In this document: positions 1 to 11,405 of the stretch, in pieces
Position numbering within the stretch: position 1 is the stretch's first letter
Layout of the letters: the number at the start of each line of letters is the position of its first letter
Assembly: GCA_008933995.1 (NCBI GenBank)
Contig: WARS01000036.1
Location: 4,936,419-5,000,418 of the forward strand
Source: Datnioides undecimradiatus
Taxonomy: Eukaryota; Chordata; Actinopteri; Lobotiformes; Datnioididae
Reading direction: 5' to 3'
Length of the DNA: 64,000 nt
The notes under the pieces: generated by a model
Database searches by the model: none
What the model was told of the DNA's origin: nothing
Seen by the model: the letters and a program-made list of their open reading frames with translations, nothing else
Program-made: the position numbers and the translations under genes

Positions 1-3000
1 AAGTGTTTTCACCTATCCCTTGGATAGAGTCCCATCAACTGGTGACAATGTCAGCACTTTTACCCTTCTCTCAAAAAAAGGATGCTTCCTGTCCTCGGGC
101 CTAGAGGCCTGTTGTGGCTGATAAGAGCTGTTGGTTGTAAGTTTTGACCTTTTTCATTACCGATTTTTGTCTTCTTGTTTAAAATGCAATCAAATGTTTT
201 ACTTCGAACCCAAACAACTAGGGACTGTTAAGGTTAACTGTCAAATATGCCATAAACTTTTAGTAGTACATTTGTTGGCAATTTCTGATTTACATCTTTC
301 CTCACCTGCAATCAGACAGTTCGGTCATTTATACTGTGAGAGTAATGTATCCTGTAAAATTAAGTAGGCCTCCATTCTGGATGGTAAACTCAGAGACCCT
401 GTCTTTGAAACTTAATACATTGTTCATCGCTAAGCGCTGTCTGGCGAGCTTTTTGATTCAGTGCGAACTGATTAAGTCTATCATGTCCACCAGCGCTTAC
501 AGTGGGAACATATTAGATTAAATACAGGTAGCTAATTTCCTCCTCTGCATGGGTGAGTGGGAGTATGAATGAAAGTGATGTAAAATTAATTTAGACCTCT
601 AAAATTTTGATCACGCCGAGGCTATTTTGGTTCTCATGATGACAAGTAATAGGAGGTTGTTGCGTTCTAACCTCACAATATTACAACGTTTGCCTATAGG
701 GCTTTCAGGATCAATTTCATTCAGCATAAATATCACTTGATCTGTAAAACAAATTAGAAATAATAAAAGCAATAAAAATGCACCCAAGCTCTATTGAGAT
801 GTCCCTCCTAGCCATGTGTCAAGACTGAAGACATTAATGATACACGGAGGAGAGAAAATTACCATCTAGGATACGTCCGAACCAGTAAACTGGTAAACAA
901 GCTGGCCGTTAGGAGTGGGGATGATTTGAATCAACAAGGGTGAACAGATATGGATACTCGGCGCATTAGTGTTAATAGGAATAGATTATGGAGGGATTTC
1001 GTGGAGTGACCTTCAGTGCACTAATTGAAATAGTATTCCGAGTCAGCAGTGGAGTAATCAACTTAAACACAGAATCATAAATCATCATGAATAGCGCTGT
1101 CACAACCAAGCCATTAGCCTCGTGTTTTTTCCCCAGCAACCTCATGAAAATATCTGCCACACCGATCCGTAGGTTAATAGGAACAGAAATGGCATTTAGA
1201 GTCTATTTGGATCAAATGTACTGTGAGCTTGAAAGTAGAACTTTGCTAATTTGCAGGTAATGTGAATTGATGTAGTAAGGGTTGAAGATAGTTCAGGCAA
1301 CGAGTCAACACAATAACTCTGGAAAAACGCAGGAGCTTGGTAAAGCCTTGATCATCCAGTAACACTGCTTTCTGACAAGAGTCTACCGTATAGGACAGTG
1401 GTGGCTAGATATGTTATCAGGCAGAGGTTAGGTAATCATGTTGGCTTTGCGTGACCTTTGTCTTTTGTTATTAAATATGACTGTCAAAAATGCCATAAAT
1501 TACAGAGCTACACTTGCTCTGTCCAATAATGCGCATGGATCAACCTGCACAACAACACTGGGTTTGATATTGCCAGTTGTTAGTAACTACACTCTTCATT
1601 AGATCTAATCCCCATAATGCAAGTTATTTACTTAGTATCACTTAATGCCACATTTATTTCAAATATAAATACAGAACACTTTGTCAAAGTTTACAACATC
1701 TATATTAATATCAACAAGTGCTCTCGCAGTAAATAGCTTTTTAATTGCAACTAAAGTGAACGAATTAGATTCTAAACAGTCGGTTAGTGTCAGTAAAACG
1801 TCTTTCACACAACAATACCCAGCAAACTTGTCAGAAATGCTGATAAGAGGGCCGATCCTGAGCGCTTACACGGCATTAATCAAATAGCAGGTCTAATTAA
1901 AAGCGCTTTAAACAAAGCTTTTTTTCTAAATGTTGCTCAGGTATGGCAATAATTTTTGATCAGCCAAGCCTGGAAGACAAATAATTAGAACTGCCACAGC
2001 GGCCTGATGAGTGATGTCAGCATCTCCGAGTGACCTTCCCCTGCTAATTAATTTTCATTCCAGGGAAAAAAGACCCCGTTGTTGCACATTATTAATTGAG
2101 TTCATGAAAAGATGCACCTGATTAATTTTTGTTGATAATACTTGTCATTCTGGCCGCCGTTCGTAATCATTTTATGGGTTTTCATCTTAGTGTTTTTCAA
2201 AGTTGATCTAAGTCATCTTTACTGGAGATTAATTTGTCCAAAGTAGAGCTGCCCTGTCCCAACAGACAGCAGAGCTTCAGTCTATCTCACTTAGATGCCT
2301 GCTGAACACATGGTTTCTCTTTATCAGCATTTGTTTATCCTTATTTACCCTAACACATTTATAGTCGGCACATTATGAGACTAAGTGAGAATAATTAACC
2401 TTACCAATTAATGATTAACTTCTGTTGGCCAACCATGCTACGAATGTTTAAAAATGCCACTAAAACACTAAATTCAGGTTTGGCTGCTTTGTAAGCTCAA
2501 AGCATCAGAAACCTTAAGTCACTTTAGCTGACCTTTTGCTGGAATGCATTATGCTTATGAATATATGTACCACACCATAAATACTGGCAAACCTAACATG
2601 AATGGAAAATATAATGAAAACCTGTTTCCTCAAGTCTGTTATTGCCGCAGTATCATTTCTTGTCACGTGATCTGCAGTATTTCGTGCAGTTCCCCCAAAT
2701 TTATGGAAAGGCTAAAGACCTATGTTCTTTTTAAGTCAATCTCACTCTCAGGACCTTTATATTGAGCTGTCATGGCGAAAACAATTTTTCAAACTTCTGG
2801 TAAAATCTGATACTTAACACAAACACTCTTCACAAATAGCAAAATGGATTTTTGTTTTCGGTTTCTAGGTACAGAAAATAGTCACATATAAATATTCACA
2901 AGCGTGAGGTGTGATCATTCCTGGAATTCTGCGTAATGTCATCTGGTTTCAGATTAGCTGGGCTTCCAGGCTGTAAAAACAGCACTGCTTCAAAGAAAAG

Positions 3001-4722
3001 CAAGTGAAAGGGAAATATAATCCAGGAAGCCCAATTTAAGTAATAAATCGAAGAGTCTGATGCCAAAACACTGCACAGTGGTTTCTCATACTGCGAAACT
3101 GCATTTTACAACGTGATCACAAGCTAAAATTTAGAATTACCCTGCTCGAGTTACATCGCCAGATGATGTTGCACTGCATTGTGGCAAGAGCTGGGCCAGG
3201 TTCAACTTAACAGGTAAGACGACCTCCTACTTTGTCTGCCATGCCAACACAGTGGCCTCATTCTGGCTGGTAATATGATGGAGTTCAGGAGGAAGCCAGC
3301 GCCATGTGAAACTGATGTGCTGGTGCGGTCCACAGAGCTTTTTCTCAAAAGCTGGCAGCAGTCCCTGCATCTACTGTCATGAGCTGTACGATTTGTCATT
3401 GAGGCAACAAAGATTCTCCTTAAGGAAACCTTAACTGTGTGTGACGGTGAGGCTGGGGGCTTTTTAGCTGCATCAAATCAGCTATGCTAGCATTGTTGCT
3501 GTCTAAAGTCAATAACTATGAACTTCTTTTATCTGTTAATGAGCGCTACCTTGACTTGAGGTCCACTTGTCACATCATCTGGGGGATAGAAGCAGTTTGC
3601 CAACATCCTGGATACAGGACGAGTGGATGGCCTGCACTGACCAGGCAAACACTGCAAATTTAAAGCATGTTGTCCCATTTGATTTATTGTATTTCACATG
3701 CACAATAAACTGTAACGCACATATACTTAGCGTTAGGTGTGTTTTTAATTCCTTTGCTAATATTAAGTCAACTCTCTGAGTGTTTGAAACATTCCACTGT
3801 AGCAATTCCAAAGAATATAAACAGAACTACGCTGGAGTCCGCTAACTCTTACAGACATGTCAATAATTAGACAATAACACATGGTGGAAAAACATTTATG
3901 TAGGCAAAATGCCAATGGCTATCCCTAGATAAATAAATGAATGAATGACAAATGAAGCTAAAACATTAATCAGAGGTCACAAACCTACAAGAAAAAACAT
4001 TGCTTTAGAAGTCCTCACAGACATGGGCACAAGACAACTATTAAGCTGACAGCCACATGGATAAGGATATAATGAACACGGGCTTCAGCGAATTTGAAGT
4101 CATTTACTTTTTTATGAAATGTATTTTGTGATAAAACTAAAAGCTGAAGCATGGAAGCTGTAAATTCTCGTCTAGCGTAAATTATATAAAGTGCTGTGGT
4201 GAAAAAAATGACATGGCATTTTGATAATTGCAATGATGGTAAAGACACGGTAACTATGTAATATGGTGATGAGTGTCACTCTCAATAACTTTAATGCTGA
4301 CAAACTTTCTTTAGACCCTGAAACGGTTTACTTGCCCCGCAGCGAAGGAGTACCTGTGATGTTGTTGCTGAGGTGTGTCACCTCATGCAGTGAAAATATA
4401 ATCACCCAATAAAGTATCATGAGCCATAAAAGGTGAGTCAACACCTCTCTGACACAATCTCAACAAAAATGTTACATTTTAAGTTTCACCAAGCAAGGAT
4501 TTATGGTCAGGCTCTTGTGCTGGGCAGCATTATATTGAACAGCGGGTGTATATTCTGGTCACTGACTGTGAAATATTTGGAATCTAAAATATTTGTCTTT
4601 GACTTCTCACAAATGTTATACTGCATTGCCCATGCATCTTATCACTCTAACGAATTTAATTTAACATAATATGAATATAATTTAATATCATATGAATAAG
4701 TTGTGCTGTTTTCAGATTTTCT

Positions 4723-4773
4723 GAAGTGTGAGTGTGAGTGTTCCTACCAAAGGAACACTCACACTCACACTTC
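4723..4773. repeat. Perfect 23-bp inverted repeat with 5-nt loop
   Basis: The arms 4723-4745 and 4751-4773 are exact reverse complements, separated by the five bases ACCAA. The arms are GTGA/GTGT-rich (CACTCACACTCACA on the right arm). The flanks do not extend the pairing. This is seen directly; its function is unknown. It could be a small fold-back of simple-sequence origin, and it is shorter than a typical pre-miRNA. Confidence 0.85.
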
Positions 4774-5301
4774 TCAAGCATTTTGCAGTGTGCTTCCTGC
4801 TTTCTGCTCTCGGTGTTGCAGTCATCAGAGTCCATTTATTTTTACCAAACCATGACTGGGAAAATCAGCCTTTATAGGACATAGGCCATCACCTGAAAAA
4901 CACAATGCCATTTTACAGTAACAATACTGAATGCCTTGCATTACTCATTTTTGACAACTTAATGAACTTATAGAAGTGTCGCTAGCCTTGCTTAATAAAG
5001 TAGGCCTTAGATACAGTTTCAGCACTTTCACAGATTAGGTGAGATATATCCACCCAACAATTAGTCTTCAACCAGTTTTTGGGAGTAGTGAACTTCATGC
5101 ACTATAATTAAACTAGTAGTTTGCTCACATTTTGCAGTAAGTTATTAGTAGTTCAACTTTATTTCTATTTGCATAGTGATTCATATAGTTAAATTTGCTC
5201 GCGCCATTTTTTGTGCAGTTAAATACTCAAACTGCGAACAATGTTGGGCCATAAAAGAAAAAGGATTTATTTATTATTTTATTCAGTTAGTTATTTATTC
5301 A

Positions 5302-5335
5302 TTTAGTTAGTTAGTTAGTTAGTTAGGTAGTTAGT
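5302..5335. repeat. TTAG tetranucleotide microsatellite
   Basis: About eight tandem TTAG units, with one interruption (AGGTAG) near the end. Confidence 0.85.
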
Positions 5336-5639
5336 GTTGCAATTGCCTCTCTACTATAACCAAACCAGTCGACAAATCCCACCACCCTGATGACTGTAAA
5401 GGCCACCCAAGCAATGCATAGGTAAGAAAGCTGCCATCACACACTCAGGTTGCAGCCTATTTTGCTCAGTAAGGTTTCTAACTGAGTGAAATGACCCGGA
5501 AGTATCTACGTGGCATGCATGATCAGAGTCGGTCAAATTCTCTAAATGCTAGGGAACAGTGCTTCAGTGCTTCCTTTCATATCTACTTTAGCGTATTACA
5601 CACTGGACCAGGGCTGGTACAGTGTTGTGGGAGGTGAAT

Positions 5640-5900
5640 GGTGCTTTCACAAATTAAACATTTTTAATAAGTAATCATAATAATTCAATGTAACGGGGAT
5701 ATTGATACCATTTGAGTAAATAATGAGCAAATAACAGAACAACTACAACCATCTAGTAAGTTCAGAAAATCACATCAATCTACTGTAATGCAGCATTTAA
5801 ATTTGGTAAAGAAATTAACACTAATGCCAACATAACAATACCTATTAACAAAGATGACGTCAAGTCACATATCACAATTGATACAGTATCAATCCTTTAC
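5640..5900. mobile_element. Possible degenerate non-autonomous transposon fragment
   Basis: This AT-rich block shares short ordered segments with about 43220-43520: an AAATAATGA stretch, then TGCAGCATTTAAA, then AACAACTA-type and GACAATA/AACAATA-type words. That suggests two diverged copies of one interspersed family. No open reading frame and no clear terminal repeats remain. The relation was judged by eye only. Confidence 0.3.
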
Positions 5901-6689
5901 GAAAGGATAGAAGAAAATGCCATCCCACAAATTTTTGCGGCAGCCTAATGTCAGTTCAGTTAAAATGTGAGCACTGCAATTCTCCCTCACACCTTTCCTT
6001 GACCTCAAGATGTTTGCCATAAAGGTCAAGGAGTGGTCAGGCAGAACCATAGCATGTAATCACACAGTGTTCGTGCAGTGGATGTAGCGCATGTGCATGT
6101 GCAAAAGGCTTTGTTCAGTGCTTGCACAGACAGCATCATTGTGGATTAACCATCCAAATCTTAGCCTTTTTACTAGTCGCCTTTATTACTGAGTAATCCT
6201 TTTAGCTGAAATACACATGTCTGGACTCCAGTTTCTGGAAGGCAGACACCTGATAATGAACATTATTCCAAACAAAACCACATTTGATGTTTGAAGTAAT
6301 CACTTTTTGCAACAACATTAACTGAGTTTTATTTATTTATTGCTGCATGTGACTTTATATGGCGTGTTATTTTGTCATGTTGATGTTTACATTGTGTTTA
6401 CAAACCACTTTGACCTATTTTTTCTGAGTAGCTTCAGTTAGCCAACCAAAAGTTGGAGGCTTTACTATAGCTCAGCTTAATCCAGTGTAACCTACAAAGC
6501 CATGCTCACGAAACATTTCTAGCTAACATTTCTTACCGTGTTAGCTTAAAGTTCAACCTAAAACGCTGCCCCTCTGCATTTTGATAGCAGCTGTTGTGGC
6601 CGAGTTTTAATGCTATTTATAGCTGACTATTTTTAAGACAAAACAAGTCGTGCTCTTAGAAAGCTAACCAGGCCTCCAGTAACAGGTGA

Positions 6690-6830
6690 CGCGGCGATAA
6701 CACCGAAATATTCTTACCTGCAGCGCAACCGCGCATGCTCTCGCGCACTTCCGTGAAGCGTTCTGTGCACGCGATGGCCGCGCGAGCTGCCTAGGGAACG
6801 TAACACGCACCTGACGCAACCTGTTCGCAT
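6690..6830 (-). promoter_or_regulatory. Isolated CpG-rich candidate promoter and first exon (minus strand)
   Basis: An abrupt CpG-rich island in AT-rich DNA. On the minus strand it carries an ETS/GABP-type site (ACGGAAGTG, plus 746-754 of the 6 kb block, i.e. 6746-6754) and an NRF1-like GCATGCGC (6731-6738), a pairing typical of housekeeping promoters. A near-perfect 5' splice site, CTGCAG|GTAAGA, follows, so a short first exon would end at 6718. A short in-frame start (ATGCGCGGTTGC) lies between the NRF1 site and the donor. The rest of such a gene would lie to the left, perhaps beyond the window. The motifs are seen; transcription is inferred. Confidence 0.45.
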
Positions 6831-9800
6831 GGCCTAGTGGTGAGCAGGGGGTTGATATGGTCCAGTCCCGACATAGGTACGCATAAAACCTTGCAGACTT
6901 AATTTACAGTGTGTGTATTACAATATGATTTTGTGAGTTGTAAATGCAACGTTATAACATATTAAGCTTCAACCACCATATATTAAGCAAACATGTAGGC
7001 CTGCTATGATGACTGTGACACTGGCGTCACATGGCAATGTTTGTGTCTTGGCTGTTGCTGTAAAATAGTGATCAGACCTGTGTCGTCCAGTATTTAGAAT
7101 TTATCATGGTCCCATGATACTTGATATACTTGATAAAAGAAAACGAAACTTTCAGTCTTAGCTGTCTGTTCTTTTTTGTAAGCAAGTTTTGAAATAAAGC
7201 TACACAAACTTGTTGTGACTCAGTTGGCATGATAGTGACAATAATAACTAATGTATTTGTACAGAGTTGCAGTGCTGGACCTTCAGTGCAGATGGAGTAC
7301 ATGTAAAAATCTGAAACTTGTGGATTGTTGACTAAATTAGTTTAGTGTCTACATATGCTGCACACAACATTTATTTATTAATATTTTTGCAAAGACTATA
7401 CCTCAAGGTTTACAGCATATAGCTTTGACCCAGTGTTTCATTGAAGTCAGTATAGTGAATGCAGTGCATACAGTTCATCTGTACAAACCAGAATACCATT
7501 TTTTCAAATCATGACTTGAACATAATTCTAAAATAGTTTGCTGTACAAATAATTTGTGCTACAGATCACCTGATCATACCTGGTTCAATCACCAGTCAAG
7601 AATTTTATGTTTATTTTTTGTTCATTGTTCACCTCTTAAGTAATTAAACAATAACAATGATAAGGTTTGGATTTATCATTGGGGGGTTAGTTTCCATGTT
7701 TATGTATCATGTTTAAGTTGTGCATTCCAAGTCAGGAATCAGGATTTCTCTTTGTCATTCTGCTGTGTTGTGTGCTTTTCTCACCTTTAGACTCCCGAAA
7801 CAGAAACCTCAACAATGCATTGCAGGGTTTTTTCTTTTTTCATCTTCTTGTTCTTAATGGAAAATACCTTTACAGCCACAAAAGCCTGCTATTGTATGAT
7901 AAGCTACAAATGTAGAGAGGTGTCTGAAAATCCATTTAGAATTAATAATACCAAAACCATTCTGGTTAATGAAAAAGTGTAATTTATCTGAAGAGGCTCA
8001 GAGTCGTCTTTGAAATGCAAGATGTCACTGAGCTAGTATAAATGCAGGCTTTAATGGATACATTGACAGTGGTGCAGTATTGTTCTTGACTAAAGAAAAT
8101 TATGTGAATAGCTTTGCTTGTCATTGTTGTGAATCTATTAATAGATCTGTAATTATGGTGGGCAAATTGTTGATTTTTTTTTTTCCTCCGTGGTATTTGA
8201 TATGCTCAGCACAATGAGGAGATGAATTAGGACTAATAAACAGGTCTCATGATTCTGTCTCTAATTGGAGGATCATTATATCTCTTCCAGAGAGATGCCC
8301 ACAGCTAAAGCCTTTAACAGCACTGTTTCAAACAGGACACAAAGGCCTTAATGAATACTCCTGTGACTTCGCACCATCTCTCACAAAGGGAAGCACATAT
8401 TCTGTTTTTATCTTACACATAGTTTCCTGTAATTGTTGGATTGAGGTACAAGATCAACCCTGCTTCCCTTGGAAATCACAATAATTATACCAAGGTTGTA
8501 TTTAGGTTAAAGAGCTAAAAGAATGTTTTAAGATGTGTTAGCGGCGTAAGATGGCTGTGGCATCATACTATCTTATCTTCAGAGTACATCTGAGTGAGCA
8601 CATCTATGTGTGTGCTCGTGCGCATGTGCGTGTGTATACATATATTGCCGAATATTAAAAAAAAATCAGATATTGCTATGGTGTAATTTCAAATGTTTTA
8701 CCATGTCCTTACATGCATACTCATGCATTACCATTACAACACAATAACGAAAATAAGGAGAGCAAATGTAATGCATGCTCGGGGAATGTGTTGAAATCTC
8801 TGGGTGCCATTTGCTCCCATCAGTGTAGCTGATAGAGTCATTAGAGAGCTGCTGCGGCTCGGCTCTGGGGTCTCTCTCCTGTAAATGGCCCTGGTGGATG
8901 GGTGAACAACCTTCACATGGCTCCGTGGCCTCAGAGCACTTCACTAAAGCTAATAGGTCATAGCTGCGGAGATGGGTGACAAAAGCATGAGTGTTAACAA
9001 TGGATAATGTGAGAATGGATTGCAGTTATCTAGTGCTTTCTCCGTCTCACGATTCAAAGTGTTTGACATTGCATCGAGTGAATTTCAAGTGTGAGCCACG
9101 TTGTTTTTTTGCTCTGACTGCAATGACAGCAAGGTTTGAGAATTTTTACATTACACGTGTGACCTCCATGCTAATGGGGGAGCCTCTTCTTTATCTATTA
9201 GTGACTAACGTGATCACCCTTGGACGGCTGGAAAACCAAAAGTGCTGAAATCGTCTAAATGATGAGCTGAAGGATCTGCAGGTTTTTGCATATCACACCT
9301 CCTCTATGGCTTTAAGAAAAAGGGTGAAAGAGGTCAGCTCAATATGCATATAATTTGGGGTTACGTTCGAAGTTTGGGTTTTAAGCTTCTTGATGAAAGA
9401 CAGCTATGAATAAATGTAATCTTTTCTCTCACACATGGTCATTTGCTGAGGGCTAGGAAAAAAGTCTTTGTATGCGCTTTCACTATTAATATTCCTTATT
9501 ACTGTTCCTTGAGGTTCATTGTCCTTCTAAAAGACCATAAATGATTGAGGAGTGTCACTCATTTCAGATATTTATCGACAGAAGTGAAGTTATCACTTTT
9601 CCAGCGTGCAATCCCAAAACAATATTGTTCCTGTCGTGTTTTATGCCCCCTGTTTGTCGCGGATGAATGTATAGGAAAAGTTTAGGCCACACCGGAGAGG
9701 AACTTATTTGTTGAGCAAGGGAAAATACAACGAGACGAGGGCAGACTGTCAAAGGACTGAACGCCATTCATCTGCTAACCTGTTCAAGGTGTGCCTGGTT

Positions 9801-11373
9801 GATGTCCTCCTCCTTTGGTGGGGAACATATGTCCACAGCAGCTGTGCCACCGTGAATAGGCAGTGATTGTGTGCGAGCTAACTGCATTCCTGGGAGCCAG
9901 GCCAAGTCTGAGTGGAGTGAGCTGTCCCATTTTTGATACGAGCGTCTCCCACATTCCACCTGATTTACATGTCTCTCTTTTCCACCGAGCTAGTGGCCAT
10001 ACACTCTGGCCAAAATAGCACCTGACTTGGAAGATCTTGGGGTTTTGGGGTTTGTTTGGTTTTTTTTTCAGACGAAAGATGCTGAAGAGGTGATCCTGAG
10101 ACATATTTCAGATGAAGTGCTATAAAGCGTGTGACTTGAAACAGGTGTATTACTGCATCTTCCCAGTGACACAGTTTTCAAGAGCCTACACTACAGGTTC
10201 TTCTGTTCTAGTGGCGCGACTCTTGTTCTAATGATGTATGATAGAAGTTTGATACACGCGAGGTTGTCCAGTCAGGCAAAGCTATTTCTGTTTGGCATAA
10301 GTGCTGTACCTGTATTTTCAGTCATATTTTTATTCATTTTGTCAGAGTGAAAGCTTTGCGCACATCATCACTAGATAAAGTAGGAGGCAAGGATAGTACC
10401 CAGCTGTGACCACAACACTTACATGGACTAATGACCTCAGATAATTGCATGAAAATATTCAGTTAGGCAGCGCTTTGGATTTCATCCTGGGATGCAATCA
10501 TTCTTTTCAAATATAGATCATCCCTCTCTACAATAAACTCAAACACCTGTAATTGTTATCAGACACTTGCGCAGGAAAGCAGGGCCTGTAAAGGCAATCA
10601 CAGGGTAAACATTAAAAGGCAGTCGCGAAATGGAAATCTCATTTCTGTCCCGTCTGATGTCTGATCGCAAACAAACAATAGACATCTGCAATATTTCTCC
10701 GTCCTATCACAGACCTCCATCCCACGAGGAACAAGGTCAACAGAAGAGCCCTGAATGGGATGGTGATCCCAAAATAACAACCCCAAGCACCAACAGCACC
10801 CCCACCCCCCCCCACCCCCCCTCCTCTCTTAAACAACACAATCACACAATCAAAGCCCCACTGCCTTTCCTTCATTGTTTAATTTCTGCTGGCTATCTTA
10901 GATATCTCTGCGGCTGTTCTTATCTTTGACCTTCAGCTTGTTGCTTTGTCGTCGCCCCCCTCTCCTCCTCCACCCACCTACCTGCTCCCACCCCCACGCC
11001 AGTGTGCTGCGACCTTCAGAGGGGTGTCATTACTCCCTGACCCATTTGACGATCCCCTCATGTGGAATGTGCATATGCCGAATCGCTGCGGATCTGCACA
11101 GTATGGGGTGAGGTGAAGTACTTACAGAAATATGACTTGACACGCTTTATCAAATGGGGAAAGATGAAGACGAAACAGCTGCTGGTGCTGTCGTAAGCAA
11201 TCTGGCCGTGATTGAATAAAAGTGTCAGGAAAAGGGCCGCTTGATGGTCTTTTGTTCTCCCCCATCCAGCTTGATGTTAGTTTGAGCTGTCAGGAGGGAA
11301 TCACAGCTGGGTGATTTATCAATACTTGGAGTGACCTTGCAGCCACACTGCTGTGTGTACGTATGTGTGTGTA

Positions 11374-11405
<32 letters not shown>

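Larger units (their letters stand above)
1..6689. other. Gene-poor AT-rich flank, no coding exon recognised
   Basis: I see no open frame with recognisable protein similarity on either strand. The stretch is AT-rich with many TAATTA/ATTA homeodomain-type cores. About 1960-2230 is dense in such motifs and non-repetitive, like a vertebrate conserved non-coding element. It also contains a perfect 23-bp hairpin (4723-4773), a TTAG tetranucleotide run (5302-5335) and a possible transposon remnant (about 5640-5900), each listed separately. Confidence 0.6.

Noticed and set aside
6825..6880. tRNA-like box A (TGGCCTAGTGG) near 6830
   Set aside because: The expected box B is poor (GGTCCAGTCCC) and no cloverleaf could be formed; at most a decayed SINE head.
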